Shown piece after piece: positions 9,957 to 19,396 of a stretch of 27,399 nucleotides of DNA. The stretch is from Chara braunii (Eukaryota > Streptophyta > Charophyceae > Charales > Characeae): positions 3,396,065 to 3,423,463 of the forward strand of contig BFEA01000006.1 of assembly GCA_003427395.1 (NCBI GenBank), given 5' to 3'. Made by a program: the position numbers and the translations under genes. How positions within the stretch are numbered: position 1 is the stretch's first letter; each line of letters begins with the position of its first letter. The notes under the pieces were generated by a model. That model was not told the DNA's origin, did not search any database, and saw nothing but the letters and a program-made list of their open reading frames with translations.

Positions 9957-10416
9957 TGAATTGCTAGCCTTACGTAGCTCATGGGCTCGAAATGCAAAGT
10001 CTAAGGGCGAATTGTTATTTGTTGATGTAGAAATCGCATGAAAACGAGTAGGTGTGTGGTTGGACCCCGGATCGACGAGGTCCTACATCTCCGAGAAAGC
10101 GATCCGCAACCTGCATCTCAGAATGAAGGTGAAAAACTTGTATCGACCTATCACGTCTATGTTAGCGGACAAGAGTATGATCACTGTCTCACAGTATGTT
10201 GATCGTATGATCACTGTCTCACAGTATGTTGATCGTATTAAGTGTCACTTTAGAACTAGGAAAGGGAAAAAAATTATGCATGAGTTGTCTTTCCTAGTAG
10301 AAAATAATTTGCCTTTTGATCTCATTCTGGTTATATGGATTGGCACGGGGAAGCCAACCCAGATATTGATTTCAAAGGCAAGGTTGTGCAACTTAAGGAT
10401 GCACAATCTGAAATGA
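9957..10416 (+). pseudogene. Element A retropepsin-like aspartic protease (broken)
   Basis: Protease would cut the Gag-Pol polyprotein as a homodimer. The frame from about 9957 matches the start of element B protease, meets an in-frame TGA at 10039-10041, then continues into VWLDPGSTRSYIS. The catalytic motif is DPGS where B has DTGS, which probably impairs the active site. A perfect 30-base tandem duplication (10177-10236) repeats MITVSQYVDR. Near 10330 the frame shifts: the Met-Asp-Trp block found in B (GMDWGEA) is readable only in another frame. This copy cannot encode a working protease. Confidence 0.7.
10177..10236. repeat. Perfect 30-base tandem duplication in protease
   Basis: 10177-10206 and 10207-10236 are identical and adjacent. 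They encode two in-frame copies of a 10-residue block (MITVSQYVDR), while element B has a single equivalent (VIVIDKYVEG). It may be a replication-slippage duplication or an assembly error. Confidence 0.9.
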
Positions 10417-10458
10417 AACCTATTAAGTTATATCATAAGTCTTGACTCTGATTCTAGT

Positions 10459-10809
10459 TTGTCTTTTTGTCGTACGAGTTACTCAACTTTTCGATCGATG
10501 GTTTCAAAGGAGAAGTTGGAACAAGAAGTTATGATGATGTTGGTAAAGAAAGCTGGTGAGTCTTCTTCTTCTTGCCCTCCAACTATTGAAAGTCTTATTT
10601 TTGAGTTTAAGGATCTGCAGACTGAACCCATCGGAATCACACAACGTGCTATCAAGCACACTATTGAAATCATTCCAGGTAGCAAGATTCCTAAGGGCCT
10701 TATATATAGTTAGTCTTCCAGGGAACTTGAGGAATTAAAGAAACAACTGCAGGACTTTACTGACAAGAGATGAATTTGCCCTAGCTCATCTCTCTATGGT
10801 ACACCTGTC
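10459..10809 (+). pseudogene. Element A protease-RT connection and RT N-terminus (broken)
   Basis: The segment leading into reverse transcriptase. Residues such as RAIKHTIEIIPGSKIPKG match element B ([18 protein letters not shown]), which marks the RT N-terminal extension. A TAG at 10711-10713 and a TGA at 10771-10773 interrupt the same frame before it continues into SSSLYGTPVLFVP. Element B has Trp (KGWIRPSSS) at the second site, so a TGG to TGA change is the simplest history. Confidence 0.75.
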
Positions 10810-12486
10810 TTGTTTGTGCCCCAAAAGGAAGGGGGGCTACATCTACGTATTGACTATCGAGGGTTCAATGTCGTCACTGTCAAGAATGTCGAACCGCTTC
10901 CTCGCATTGACGACTTACTTGATCAGCTGCAAGGTTGCAAGTATTTTAGTAAGATTGATCTGAAGTCTGGGTACCATCAAATCGAGCTGGAACCCGTGGA
11001 TCAATACAAGACTGCATTCCAGACAAGGTATGACCATTACGAGTTCATGATAATGCCTTTCGGATTGACAAATGTCTCTGCGACATTCAAATGGTCAATG
11101 AATGAATTGTTTCGTCAATGGTTGCATCAGTTCGTTATTGTCTATCTCGATGATATTCTAGTGTATAGTAAAACACTAAAAGATCACAAGAAACATCTTC
11201 GTCTAGTCTTAGGTAAGTTGCGAGAAGGCAATTTCAAGATAAACCCAAAGAAGTCTGAGTTCGCTAAGTCTGAAGTTTTATACTTAGGACATATAGTGAA
11301 CGAAGATGGCCTAAGGCCAGAAGAAAAAAAAATATCAGCAATTCGAGATTGTCCACGACCTAAGTCTATAACCGAACGACGATCTTTCCTTCGTTTGACA
11401 AGCTATTATAGAGAGTTCGTTAGGAACTTCTCACTGATTGCCGCACCAATGAGAAGGTTGTTAAAGAAAAACACTATTTGGTTGTGGGACAAGGACTTTG
11501 AGTCTTCCTTCAAGAAGGTAAAGTATGCTTTGACTCACTATCCTATTCTAAAACTTGTTGATCCATCACTTCCCTTCATTGTCATAACCGATGCAAGTCA
11601 GTATGGGATTGGCGCAGTCCTTCAACAAAACGACGACAAGGGTTATAGACCCATTAAGTTTATGTCTGCACGATTGCCATCGGAGAAGGTTGCCAACTCC
11701 ATTTATGAAAGGGAATTGTATGCTTTGTCTGTGTGCTGGACATGGAAGCACTACTTGTTAGGGAGACACTTCACTATGTACTCAGACCACTCGACACTAA
11801 AGTGGATAAAAACACATCCTAAACTTTCTGATAATCTAGTACGATGGTTTGAATTCATTAATACTTTTGATTTTGAGTTGAAAACTATCAAAGGTAAGTC
11901 TAATATGGTTGCAGATGCGTTATCCAGACGATGTGATTTCTTCAATATTATTGTCTCTTACTTAGATGTTGGGAATGATGTGAAGGATAAAATTTGTCAA
12001 GGATATGCTACTGACCCTATCTGGAAGCCTATCATGAATGTCCTTGCGAAAGACCCAACTTTACTTCCCAACTATAGAGTGACCGATGGTTTGTTTTTCT
12101 TGCTAGACCAAACTGAACAGAGATTGTGTATTCCCCACAAGGAAGAAATCAAAAGTCTGCTGATTGGGGAATCTCACGACACTGAGGGGCACTTTGGTTT
12201 CAAGAAAACTTACGCCGAGGTTAGGGAACGTTTTGAGTGGAAGGGATTGAAAAACGACGTACTAACTTATGTTCGTACATGTCTGGTGTGTCAGAGAAAC
12301 AAACCTTCGCATGAGAATCCACGTGGTCTTCTGAAACCATTACCAATTCCTAGCGAACCAGGTGAGTCCATCTTGATTGATTTTATGAGTCTCACCAAAA
12401 GCCGCAATGGCAACAACCAAGTAATGGTTATTGTGGATCGTTTATCTAAATACGCCATGCTTATTCCCTTACCTGCAGAAGTGTGA
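10810..12486 (+). pseudogene. Element A reverse transcriptase-RNase H-integrase (N-terminal) frame
   Basis: 558 codons open, the longest frame in the window. RT: residues 1-215, with [10 protein letters not shown] (48-57), MPFGLTNVSATF (82-93) and the catalytic YLDD (112-115). RNase H: about 250-372, with TDAS (D261), YERELYAL (299-306), YSDHSTL (D326) and VADALSRR (D369). Integrase HHCC zinc finger: H456, H461, C491, C494. The first integrase-core aspartate is D524 (LIDFM). It would copy element RNA into DNA and start integration. It stops at TGA 12484-12486 inside the integrase core. The listed start only opens the frame, since the RT N-terminus lies upstream across two stops. Individual active-site residues of RT and RNase H look intact. 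Confidence 0.92.
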
Positions 12487-12698
12487 ACCCAACTCGTCAT
12501 TCAAAAATTTCAGATGCGATGGGTGACGGGGTATGGTTTTCCTGAGTCTATTGTGTCTGATCGCGATGTCAGGTTCACAAGTATGCCATGGCAAAAGCTT
12601 ATGGAAGCATATGGCACACGACTGACCATATCGTCAGGACGACATCTTGAAACGAATGGCCAGACTGAACAAATGAATCGTTTGTGCCAACAACTTTA
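12487..12698 (+). pseudogene. Element A integrase core, truncated
   Basis: After the TGA the same frame continues with integrase sequence: VSDRDVRFTSMPWQKL holds the second catalytic Asp, and ETNGQTEQMN holds the catalytic Glu. In element B the matching region runs on into a helix, the C-terminal domain and a chromodomain. Here homology ends at about 12697, exactly where R1 starts. I found no continuation on the far side of R2, so the rest of the gene is absent from the window. Confidence 0.85.
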
Positions 12699-14021
12699 GC
12701 TCCAGGCAAGTATCACTTCTGCCCCTTCCTCTTCGGCCTACTCCTCTCCCATAAACCTATCCACCTCTTCTTCCACCATCGCCAGCATCATCAACAAGCC
12801 AGCGTGCTCTTCTTCTTCTCCCCGGCCTTACTCATGCCAGCACAGTGAGTACGACAAGTATCTGCTCCGATACCAGAATTGCAAGGAACCTGACTATTCA
12901 CGGCTTGCTCGAGTGCATCAAACCGCATGCGTACATGTCATCACACGTATAAAGTGGTCTTACACAAAGCCATATTGAGATGAGATAAGAACCAAGTAGC
13001 GCAGCTTATATTATCAATGTCACTTAATACAAAGAGTAGCACGAGTTCCAGAGTTCGGCACCAACAAGAGGTAAGTCTCCCTCGTCATACAACAGCGTGG
13101 GACCTGGCTCAGCCAGCGTCCTCCTTCAGATCACAAGTGTGGCGCCAACAGGTAAGTGTCCACCATATCCAAGCTCACCCCCTGTCTTCTCTCTCTCTCC
13201 AGAACTCTGTCTTGGTTCTCTTACCTCACTATGCATGCACACTCTCACCTACGAAGATCTACTCTGAATGTCACTCACTGATATCCCACTACTGACTATC
13301 CCTACTACTACTAACATAGGCTGGCGCAGCTATGGCTTCCCTGCAGACAGCGCCTAGCCTGATTTCCTGTCTGGCGCAACTCCTCCTTCAGCGCCCAGCT
13401 CCCTGCACTATAGCGCACAAGTGCCTCAACACTTCCACGCATCAATGCCAATGAGAATCTGCATGTGGGGGAGGCTGCCTCGTTTCTTATAGTGATGTCC
13501 TCCCCTGGCGAGTTCTGAATTCTGCCTGTCCTGGCCCTTTCCCAGCCCCAACCTCTGTGTATGTGTCCCAGATCCCTTTCCTTCAGGGGTTGCTGCTGCT
13601 GCGGCCTTCAGGCCTTGATTTCGGACTCCCAATCTGAATCTAGACTTTCTTTCTGACTAGAACTTGGACTGGAACTTAACTCTTTGACCTCTACTGGATA
13701 GACACACCCAATGCACGAACAGACACTCTCCCTGCACGAACAGACACATTGACTGCAAGTACAGACACATCCCTGGTTTGAATAGATACAACTTGCATTG
13801 CCCCTGGCGAACAAATGTGACCTCCAAATCTAAACATGGTGACTGTTCGTCTTGGGCCCAACCATGACCTTTGACATTGTCTTTACTTTAGCCGAGATGT
13901 GACCTTTGACCCAACCAAAGAACAAGTCTTTTGATCTGCTTTCACGAATTGATCTCTGGGCGAGGGACCCCAATATGCTGCTTTCGTCGATCAGGGGCTG
14001 AATCGGTCAAAGGCCCTTTTA
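12699..14021 (-). repeat. R1: left direct repeat, probable 3' LTR of element B
   Basis: Matches R2 (21502-22760) from GCTCCAGG at the left to AAAGGCCCTTTTA at the right. Identity over the first 130 bases is roughly 94% by eye. R1 holds a block of about 52 bases (around 12896-12947) absent from R2 and lacks about 17 CT-rich bases present in R2. On the plus strand it carries TATAAAG (12948-12954), two GTAAGT motifs (13071, 13152) and pyrimidine-tract AGs (13128-13129, 13201-13202). On the minus strand a TATAAG box lies at 13486-13491. The first GTAAGT of R2 is CAAGT here. A 15-base unit, TGCACGAACAGACAC, is repeated near 13713-13748. Confidence 0.8.
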
Positions 14022-14584
14022 GGCTTGAACCCCACAGCTTTGCGGATGGAAAAGTGGTTTGCCCACGAAAAGCGGGCACGTCATTTTGGAAAGTCGGACA
14101 GTACTTTTTTCGGGACCCCATCGCAGAGGGCCAAATGCGCTTGGAAAACCTTTTGGAAATTAGTTGAGCCAATCGTTGCCTGTTTTCGTTGGCACTCGTC
14201 TGTTTGTTTGTTTTTTTTTTTTTTTTTTGTGGCACTCTTCATCTTTATTGGCTGCTGCCTTTTCCGAGACTTTTCCAGGAACAACATGCCCTCCCCCCTA
14301 CCCTCTACAGTCGGCACAAAATTGCGGCGAGGAATCCTTCCGTGAGACTTTTCCACGCCGCGGAGTACGTGAAAACACAAATTGATGTTTTTCCAAGCCG
14401 CAATCTTCGGTCTGTGGGGTCCTGGAAAAGGGTTTGCGGAATAAATTTAACCTTTTCCAGGACATTTGCAGCAGGCTGTGGGGTCCTAGAAACAACTTTG
14501 CGGCAAAGTTTTTCCTTTCCGCGGTCCTATGGGGTCCTTGCCTTACTCTCGCCAGCCTAGATTCGAAGTCCTTTGAGAAAACCT
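14022..14584 (-). other. Non-coding stretch between chromodomain and R1
   Basis: Lies downstream of the minus-strand integrase and upstream of the left repeat, where a 3' untranslated region and polypurine tract would be. It contains degenerate repeats: GGGGTCCT at 14416, 14480 and 14531 (plus-strand coordinates), repeated CTTTGCGG-like and CTTTTCCA-like words, and an 18-base T run at 14211-14228 (A on the sense strand). No classic polypurine tract touches R1. Confidence 0.45.
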
Positions 14585-14893
14585 TCATCTATCAATAATA
14601 CTTATCCCTCTTTTAGCTCTCTCATACGCAGATACAATATGAGGTGCAGACTCAAGTAAATTTTCTCTTGTAAACCAGCGATCTTCACTTAGGTCTTGAT
14701 AGGCGAATCTTACTTTATATTGTCGATGGGGCCTGCCTCTTCGTCCGGTTTGGAAAGTGTTTTCAGCAACAATCTTATCCACATTGTATTTCCCATTCAT
14801 ATTAGGAGGTATCGCCGATCTGCGATTGGGAAACAACTCATTTGTCACGCAAGGTAGAAGCTTTGAGGCGTGAAACACAAGATATGTATGCAA
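14585..14893 (-). pseudogene. Element B integrase C-terminus with chromodomain
   Basis: 102 codons ending at a stop (14585-14587). Residues about 36-92 fit the chromodomain pattern: YNVDKIVAENTF, then QYKVRFAYQDLSEDRWFTRENL, then an alpha-helical tail (HIVSAYERAK). Chromovirus chromodomains bind histone marks and guide insertion. Two of the usual aromatic positions look altered: VRF replaces the common VKW, and RWFTRENL replaces TWEPEENL. Divergent plant chromodomains vary this way, so this alone does not show loss of function. A frame change separates it from the upstream integrase fragment near 14911-14930. Confidence 0.75.
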
Positions 14894-14910
14894 ATGTAGA
14901 GGAATCTCAA

Positions 14911-15303
14911 CTACATAATACCATCTACCTCTCCAATCACATCAAGCATTTGCCAAGGTCCTCGGTAGGCGGGTAGTAACTTATGAGAAATATTCTCCTC
15001 AGGAGCAAACTCTTTGGACTTAACCCACACCAAATCACCTACAACGAATTGAGATGGCCTTCTATGCTTATTTGCCTGTTCCACCATTTGGTGTTGTGCC
15101 TTTATTATATTTTCTTTTACCTTTTCAATATCTCGCTGAAACTGTATTGCAAACTCACTTGTCCCTAGAGGAAGCTTATGTACTTGATCCGCATTTAAGC
15201 GATCAATGGGTCTACGTGGTCGCCATCCCAAATGCAGTTCCATCGGAGTCTTGCATGTAGATAGGTGAGCAAAGTTGTTATAGGCACTAGCAACTTTGGG
15301 CAA
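14911..15303 (-). pseudogene. Element B integrase C-terminal part
   Basis: 130 codons after a TAA (15307-15309) that falls within the conserved run IDWD-HLPKVASAYN. Contents match the gypsy integrase C-terminal region: AYNNFAHLSTCKTPMEL, then a long helix (EFAIQFQRDIEKVKENI), then the SH3-like FVVGDLVWVKSKEF and LLPAYRGPWQMLDVIG, which contribute to DNA binding. The frame ends at TAG 14911-14913, where a shift would be needed to reach the chromodomain. Confidence 0.85.
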
Positions 15304-15306
15304 ATG

Positions 15307-15513
15307 TTAATCCCAGTCAATCTGGTCGGGACGTATGTACATGCGTAATGTTTGCTGTAAAACCTTGTTCATTTGCTTAGTCTGGCCGTTTGTCTCAGGG
15401 TGTCTACATGAGGACATAGTTAACTTAGAGCCATCGACATTCATGAGTTGTTGCCATTGTTCACTCGTGAAACGTACACAATCGTTAAAGGATGTTCGTA
15501 ATCCTTTACCCAA
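15307..15513 (-). pseudogene. Element B integrase core, second half
   Basis: Contains VRFTSEQWQQLM and HPETNGQTKQMNKVLQQ with the catalytic Glu (residue 40), ending at TAA 15307-15309. In element A the block before VRFTS is SDRD, which holds the second catalytic Asp. Here it is missing, apparently through a deletion of about 13 bases that also shifts frame. The catalytic triad is therefore incomplete. Confidence 0.85.
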
Positions 15514-15887
15514 TGGTTAAAGAATTCCCGGATTACTAATTCGATTTTGGCTTCCACGGGTAATGCTACGAATACAGCATACTTACTGAATATGTCAACG
15601 ATGACCGTGACTTGCGTCTTTCCATTCCTGCTCTTCACCTTGGTATCCATAAAATCAATGGATACGGAGTCTCCTGGACCTGTTGGAATTGGCAAGGGCT
15701 TTGGTAGTCCAAGGGGAGGTTGCGTTGTGCTCTTGTTTCTCTGGCACACTTGACAACCTTGCACATAGGCAATGCAGTCGGCTTTCATGCGAGGCCATGT
15801 GTAGGAACGCAACAGGCCTGCATAAGTCTTCTTCCATGGCATTCCCCCAAGACCAAGCTTTTGATCTCTTCCATATTTGAAATGCAA
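15441..15887 (-). pseudogene. Element B integrase zinc finger remnant and core, first half
   Basis: Homology begins at about residue 19 (KKTYAGLLRSYTWPRM), followed by the Cys pair of the zinc finger (C45, C48 in GCQVCQRNK) and the first catalytic Asp (D78 in SIDFM). The two zinc-finger histidines seen in element A (SHDTEGHFG) are not recovered as a unit. Only ECH is present, at the end of the preceding frame, and the GHFG part is deleted with a frameshift. The end of this frame, beyond DYEHPLTI, is out of register. Confidence 0.85.
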
Positions 15888-16354
15888 AGCCTGTCATGCA
15901 CGTCTGTTTGCTCAAACAACAGTCCCTGTGTAACTCGGTAGTTAGGAAACTCCTGTGGCGCTTCTTGCACACGTTTAATCATAGCACCATAGACAGGATC
16001 CGTGGAATACGCATTTCTAATTTTATCTTGCAAGTCGGTGCCCATATCTAAGTATGTCACGACGGCTCCGAAAAAGTCAGATCTTCGACTTAGCGCGTCA
16101 GCAACAACGTTGTACTTACCCTTAATTGGCTTTAATTCAAAGTCGTATTGATCAATCTCAGCGGCCCGCCTGGTCAATTTAGGTGTCATCCGAGTCTGCG
16201 TTTTAAGCCAGCGAAGTGTCTCATGATCTGAGTACACTTTAAAGTGGCGTCCTAAGAGATAGTGTCGCCAGTGATCTAGAGCCTCCCGAAGAGCATACAA
16301 TTCTCTTTCGTACGTGGAAGCGGCGACCTTCTCATTAGGTAGTCGTCGGGACAT
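15785..16354 (-). pseudogene. Element B RNase H C-terminal part and integrase linker
   Basis: 189 codons. RNase H motifs: TYERELYALREAL (residues 14-26), YSDHETLRWL (41-50, with catalytic D43) and VVADALSRR (83-91, with D86). RNase H degrades the RNA of the RNA-DNA hybrid. The linker to integrase follows (FPNYRVTQGLLF). Homology ends at GECH (170-173), and the remaining residues are out of frame. Three codons upstream of the listed Met (Val-Glu-Phe) also belong to the domain and abut the insertion at 16364. Confidence 0.88.
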
Positions 16355-16363
16355 AAACTCTAC

Positions 16364-16778
16364 ATCAGAGCGAGACAGGCAATCCTTAACGCGCCTTCGG
16401 CCTCAGTAAGGCACGAAGAATACACTACACGAGCATTCACCACCGACAAGGGCGCCTTCGGCGCCGACGAATATGCAATCATGGGATCGGTCTCCCTTGA
16501 TAATGATAATGAGGAGGTCGACAGAGCCGCCGTAGTAGGGGAACTGAAGGGCGGCAGTCACGAATCGATGGCAGAGGGCGCGGCCTCTCCACAACCGGAT
16601 TTCTGGAAGTGTCGTCCGAAGCTTGAATATCGACCTTTCTAAGTACGCTCGGACTAGAGCTAAACAAAGAAATTAAGAGATCACATATTGATTCCTTATT
16701 CTTCTTCCTAGGTACCCAAATATCGCGTGGTAAAAGCAGAAGGTACGAAAGAAGGAAAAAATTGGTGTTGCATGCACC
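16364..16778. repeat. Insertion of about 415 bases splitting RNase H
   Basis: Element B RNase H reads GNGYR up to 16779 and resumes at VEFMSRRLP at 16363, where element A reads GYRPIKFMSARLP without a break. The intervening 415 bases contain a GC-rich hairpin-like stretch (GGCGCCTTCGGCGCC, about 16449-16463) and no recognisable coding domain. I see no terminal inverted repeats, no poly-A tail and no clear target-site duplication, and the proline codon at the junction is lost. It may be a small non-autonomous transposon, a SINE-like element or filler DNA. Confidence 0.7.
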
Positions 16779-17222
16779 CCTGTATCCATTCCCATCATCT
16801 TGCTGGAGTACAGCACCTATCCCGTATTGACTGGCGTCGGTTGTGACGACAAAGGGCAAAGAAGGATCGACAACCTTCAAAACCGGGTAGTTGATTAGAC
16901 ATTTTTTTAGGCGTTTGAACGAAGCCGTACAATCTGAATCCCACTTCCAGATAGTTTCTTTCTTAAGCAATCTGCGAAGGGGCGCAGCGATTATTGTGAA
17001 GTGTTTAACGAACTTCCGATAATAGTTGGCCAGCCCAAGGAACGACCGCAACTCAGTCAAAGTGCGGGGGTTAGGCCAATCCCGAATTGCTGCAATTTTT
17101 GTATCCTCCGGTTTGATACCATCACCATCAAGCACATGCCCCAAATACAAAACCTGACGCTTAGCCCAATCACACTTCTTCGGGTTTAATTTCAATTCTG
17201 CTTCATGCAACTTATTTAGCAC
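16779..17222 (-). pseudogene. Element B RT thumb/connection and RNase H N-terminal part
   Basis: 148 homologous codons. RT C-terminal block: KLNPKKCDWAKRQVLYLGHV (11-30), RSFLGLANYYRKFV (59-72). Connection: APLRRLLKKETIWKWD (80-95). RNase H start: VVTTDASQYGIGAVLQQDD with the first catalytic Asp (D129). It is separated from the catalytic RT part by one in-frame TGA (17226-17228). It ends where the insertion at 16364-16778 begins, although the frame stays open by chance to 16479. Confidence 0.9.
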
Positions 17223-17225
17223 AAG

Positions 17226-18056
17226 TCAAAGGTGCTCGCAATGTTCTTTTAAATCCGTACTAAAAATCAGAATATCATCGAGATATATAACCACAAATTT
17301 ATCAAGCCATTCGCGGAAAAGCTCATTCATTGTTTTTTGGAAGGTTGCAGGTACATTCGTAAGACCAAACGGCAACACCACAAACTCATAGTGCCCGTAC
17401 CTTGTCCGAAAGACAGTCTTGTATTGGTCTTCTGGCTCTACCTCAATCTGATGATAGCCAGACTTTAGATCAATCTTAGTGAAGTACTTGCTACCCTGCA
17501 CTCGATCCAACAAATCATCTATCCTTGGTAATGGCTCAACATTTTTGACTGTTATATCATTAAGTCTTCTATAATCTATACACATGCGTACCCCGCCGTC
17601 TTTCTTTGGCACGAATAGTACAGGCGCACCGTAGGGCGAGGAGCTAGGTCTGATCCACCCCTTTTCCAGCAACTCATCAAGCAGGGCTCGCAGTTCATCT
17701 AACTCTTTAGGTGAAATTCGATATATAGGGCCCTTAGGAATCGAGCTTCCTGGTATGATTTCGATGCGATGTTTGATTGGTCGTTCTACCACACCGCTTG
17801 GGGTCTCTGCCACATCTGCGAACTCCTTCAAAATCCTTTCAATTTCAGGGGATTTTGCTTCTTCTTTGACCTCTCCCTCCTTTACTGGGCGCACATATGC
17901 AACAAACACTTGATCATATAAATTATACTTCTTCACATGGCGGGCGAACGCGGGGGCACTCATACAACAATGAGCTAAAGCTGCTTTCCTTACCTGACTC
18001 ATGAAAAAGGCGGATTTTCTTCTTCCCACCTTGCGGACTAGGGAGCCAACACTCAT
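17226..18056 (-). pseudogene. Element B reverse transcriptase, catalytic part
   Basis: 276 codons with a complete set of fingers/palm motifs: [19 protein letters not shown] (134-152), MCIDYRRLN (158-166), [12 protein letters not shown] (192-203, catalytic D196), [13 protein letters not shown] (228-240) and VIYLDDIL (256-263, catalytic D260/D261). The protein would synthesise element cDNA. True homology starts around residue 24 (KAALAHCC), and the first residues are out-of-frame overlap with protease. It ends at TGA after EHCEHL. Element A has Arg (HLRLVLGKL) at this position, so a CGA to TGA transition would explain the stop. Confidence 0.93.
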
Positions 18057-18465
18057 GGTCCCTTAACTTCACATCCGCATCTGCAGCTTCACCCCAATCC
18101 ATACCTAGAAGGATGTCAAAAGGAAGATTATCTTCCACCAAGAGAGTCAGAGAGTGGAGAACACGTTCCACCTTCCCCTCTGCTTCGAGCCGTAAGTATA
18201 TCTTGACCCCTTCAACATACTTATCTATTACAATTACTGTACTATTAGCTAACTTACTTACTACGAGCTCATCCAATTGCTTTACCTTAAGTCCGAGACG
18301 TAGCTTTTGCAAACCTTTCTTACTTATGTAGCTGCGTGTTGACCCTGTGTCAACCATTCCACCAACTCTTACTTTATTTACTTCAAGATCTGCAATTATT
18401 AACTGTCCTCTTCGTTTTTTCATTTCAGTCCAGGCTTGGCGACGAGCGGCCAACTCATCACCCAT
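17923..18465 (-). pseudogene. Element B aspartic protease
   Basis: 180 codons. The retropepsin active site is VDTGSTRSYIS with catalytic D39, and the second conserved block ILLGMDWGEA is at 118-127. It would process Gag-Pol. Both motifs look intact, unlike element A. After about residue 155 (KIRLFHESG) the reading leaves the family sequence, which continues in the reverse transcriptase frame (around 17985-18000). That is either a mutation or a translational frameshift. Plain gypsy elements usually keep protease and RT in one frame, so mutation is more likely. Confidence 0.88.
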
Positions 18466-18661
18466 GCCAGCGAGGGATCCACCTAGAGAGATACAACACT
18501 TACTACCTCTGGACAGTTAACTAGGTGGGGACTGTCTTCCTCTTCAGTCTCTGCCAGTGGAACCTTCAGATGGGAGGATGTCTTTCTTTCTACATCCGAA
18601 GTTCCCGTAGAGGCAACTGGGACCTCTACTGGTTGTTCCCTTTTAGTATCTTATAGTCTGG
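18466..18661 (-). other. Element B gag-protease linker, no recognisable domain
   Basis: Sequence between the zinc knuckle and protease. On the sense strand it encodes, in pieces, Ser/Thr/Pro-rich linker-like sequence without motifs. Confidence 0.4.
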
Positions 18662-18703
18662 ACAATAGGGAACAATGTGGTTGGGGTCACCACATTTGAG
18701 GCA
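18662..18703 (-). other. Element B gag CCHC zinc knuckle
   Basis: On the minus strand these 14 codons read CLKCGDPNHIVPYC, an exact C-x2-C-x4-H-x4-C retroviral-type knuckle that binds element RNA during packaging. It is in the same frame as the gag fragment upstream (18839-19396) but lies beyond an in-frame TGA at 18839-18841, so it would be translated only by readthrough or in an undamaged ancestor. Confidence 0.9.
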
Positions 18704-18838
18704 CTGATCAACGACTTTTCTTTCCTGCCAAACTTTTTCTGTGATCCCCAGTTTCTTCCAAGGCTCCCCTTCGGGCAAACCTGGATGGGGTGGATATGGT
18801 TTGTCCCATGTACCATACCACGCGCCTCTTCCTCTTCC

Positions 18839-19396
18839 TCAGGTAGAATATGAATCTCGGCCACCTTGCGAGGGACCATTGCCCCTTCCACCCACGTAGT
18901 AGCTTCCTTTGCCACCACCCCTCTGGGTACTGGGTCCTCTTCCACCGCGTCCACGACCTCCTCTTCTTCGATCGCGTCCTCTTCCTTGTCGCCCTCCCCC
19001 GCGGGCTGCAACGGCCGCATAGCTCCCCTCCTGAGCTACCGGACTGCTGGGTCCTTCCTCAAGACCATAGTCTATCTGGTCATAGGAAAGAGTTTCGACA
19101 CCTCCTTCTTCAAAGGTCAGAAGGAGGTTGTGTTTCCCACGTATGTTCCCTGAGATTGTGCGGTTCTGCCACTTCTTTCCCGCTGGCAGATCTTTCCAAT
19201 AATGGCAGTAATTAGCTTCGGCTAAGAAGCCAGCATGATCTATAGTGATCTTGCTGAACTTCTCGTATGGCATCCCCCCTTCTTTTGTGCGGGGATAAAG
19301 CTGAGTACGGAGAGGATCAGGAAGTGCTCTTGCGAAGTTGTTGAGTATTTGGGTAGGAGTTAATCCATGTTCTGCGCATTGTAAGAGTTCGTCCAT
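18839..19396 (-). pseudogene. Element B gag C-terminal part with Arg/Gly-rich tail
   Basis: 185 codons. Residues 1-60 continue the capsid (FARALPDPLRTQLYPRTKEG), matching element A (YSRALPEPIRGHLV). SYAAVAARGGG (125-135) parallels SYAAVVKSGGG in A. Residues 132-165 are strongly Arg/Gly-rich (GRGRDRRRGGRGRGGRG), typical of nucleic-acid-binding nucleocapsid regions. It stops at TGA 18839-18841, before the CCHC knuckle. A frame change near 19396-19430 separates it from the main gag frame, and the true family sequence begins a few codons before the listed Met. Confidence 0.8.

Larger units (their letters stand above)
7292..12698 (+). mobile_element. Element A: truncated Ty3/gypsy retrotransposon
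   Basis: Domains run in Ty3/gypsy order on the plus strand: gag, aspartic protease, reverse transcriptase, RNase H, integrase. The start is placed at the possible primer-binding site, and any 5' LTR would lie upstream. The element ends abruptly inside integrase at 12698, where repeat R1 begins, so its integrase C-terminus and 3' LTR are missing. Several stops and frame changes plus the missing 3' end make it non-autonomous. The interval also contains a sequencing-adapter artefact (9625-9662). Confidence 0.85.

Noticed and set aside
13141-13153. TGGCGCCAACAGG as a retroviral-type Lys-tRNA primer site
   Set aside because: It lies inside the repeat on the strand opposite element B gag-pol, differs between copies (TGGTGCC in R2), and runs straight into a donor-like GTAAGT.
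13017-13295. Small protein conserved between R1 and R2 (13017 and 21769)
   Set aside because: The frame is shared because the DNA is duplicated. It ends at different points (13295 versus 21951) owing to indels and overlaps splice-like signals, so conservation at protein level is not shown.
14025-14560. Phe-rich frames around the T18 run
   Set aside because: They are created by the poly-T tract in the non-coding region between the chromodomain and R1.
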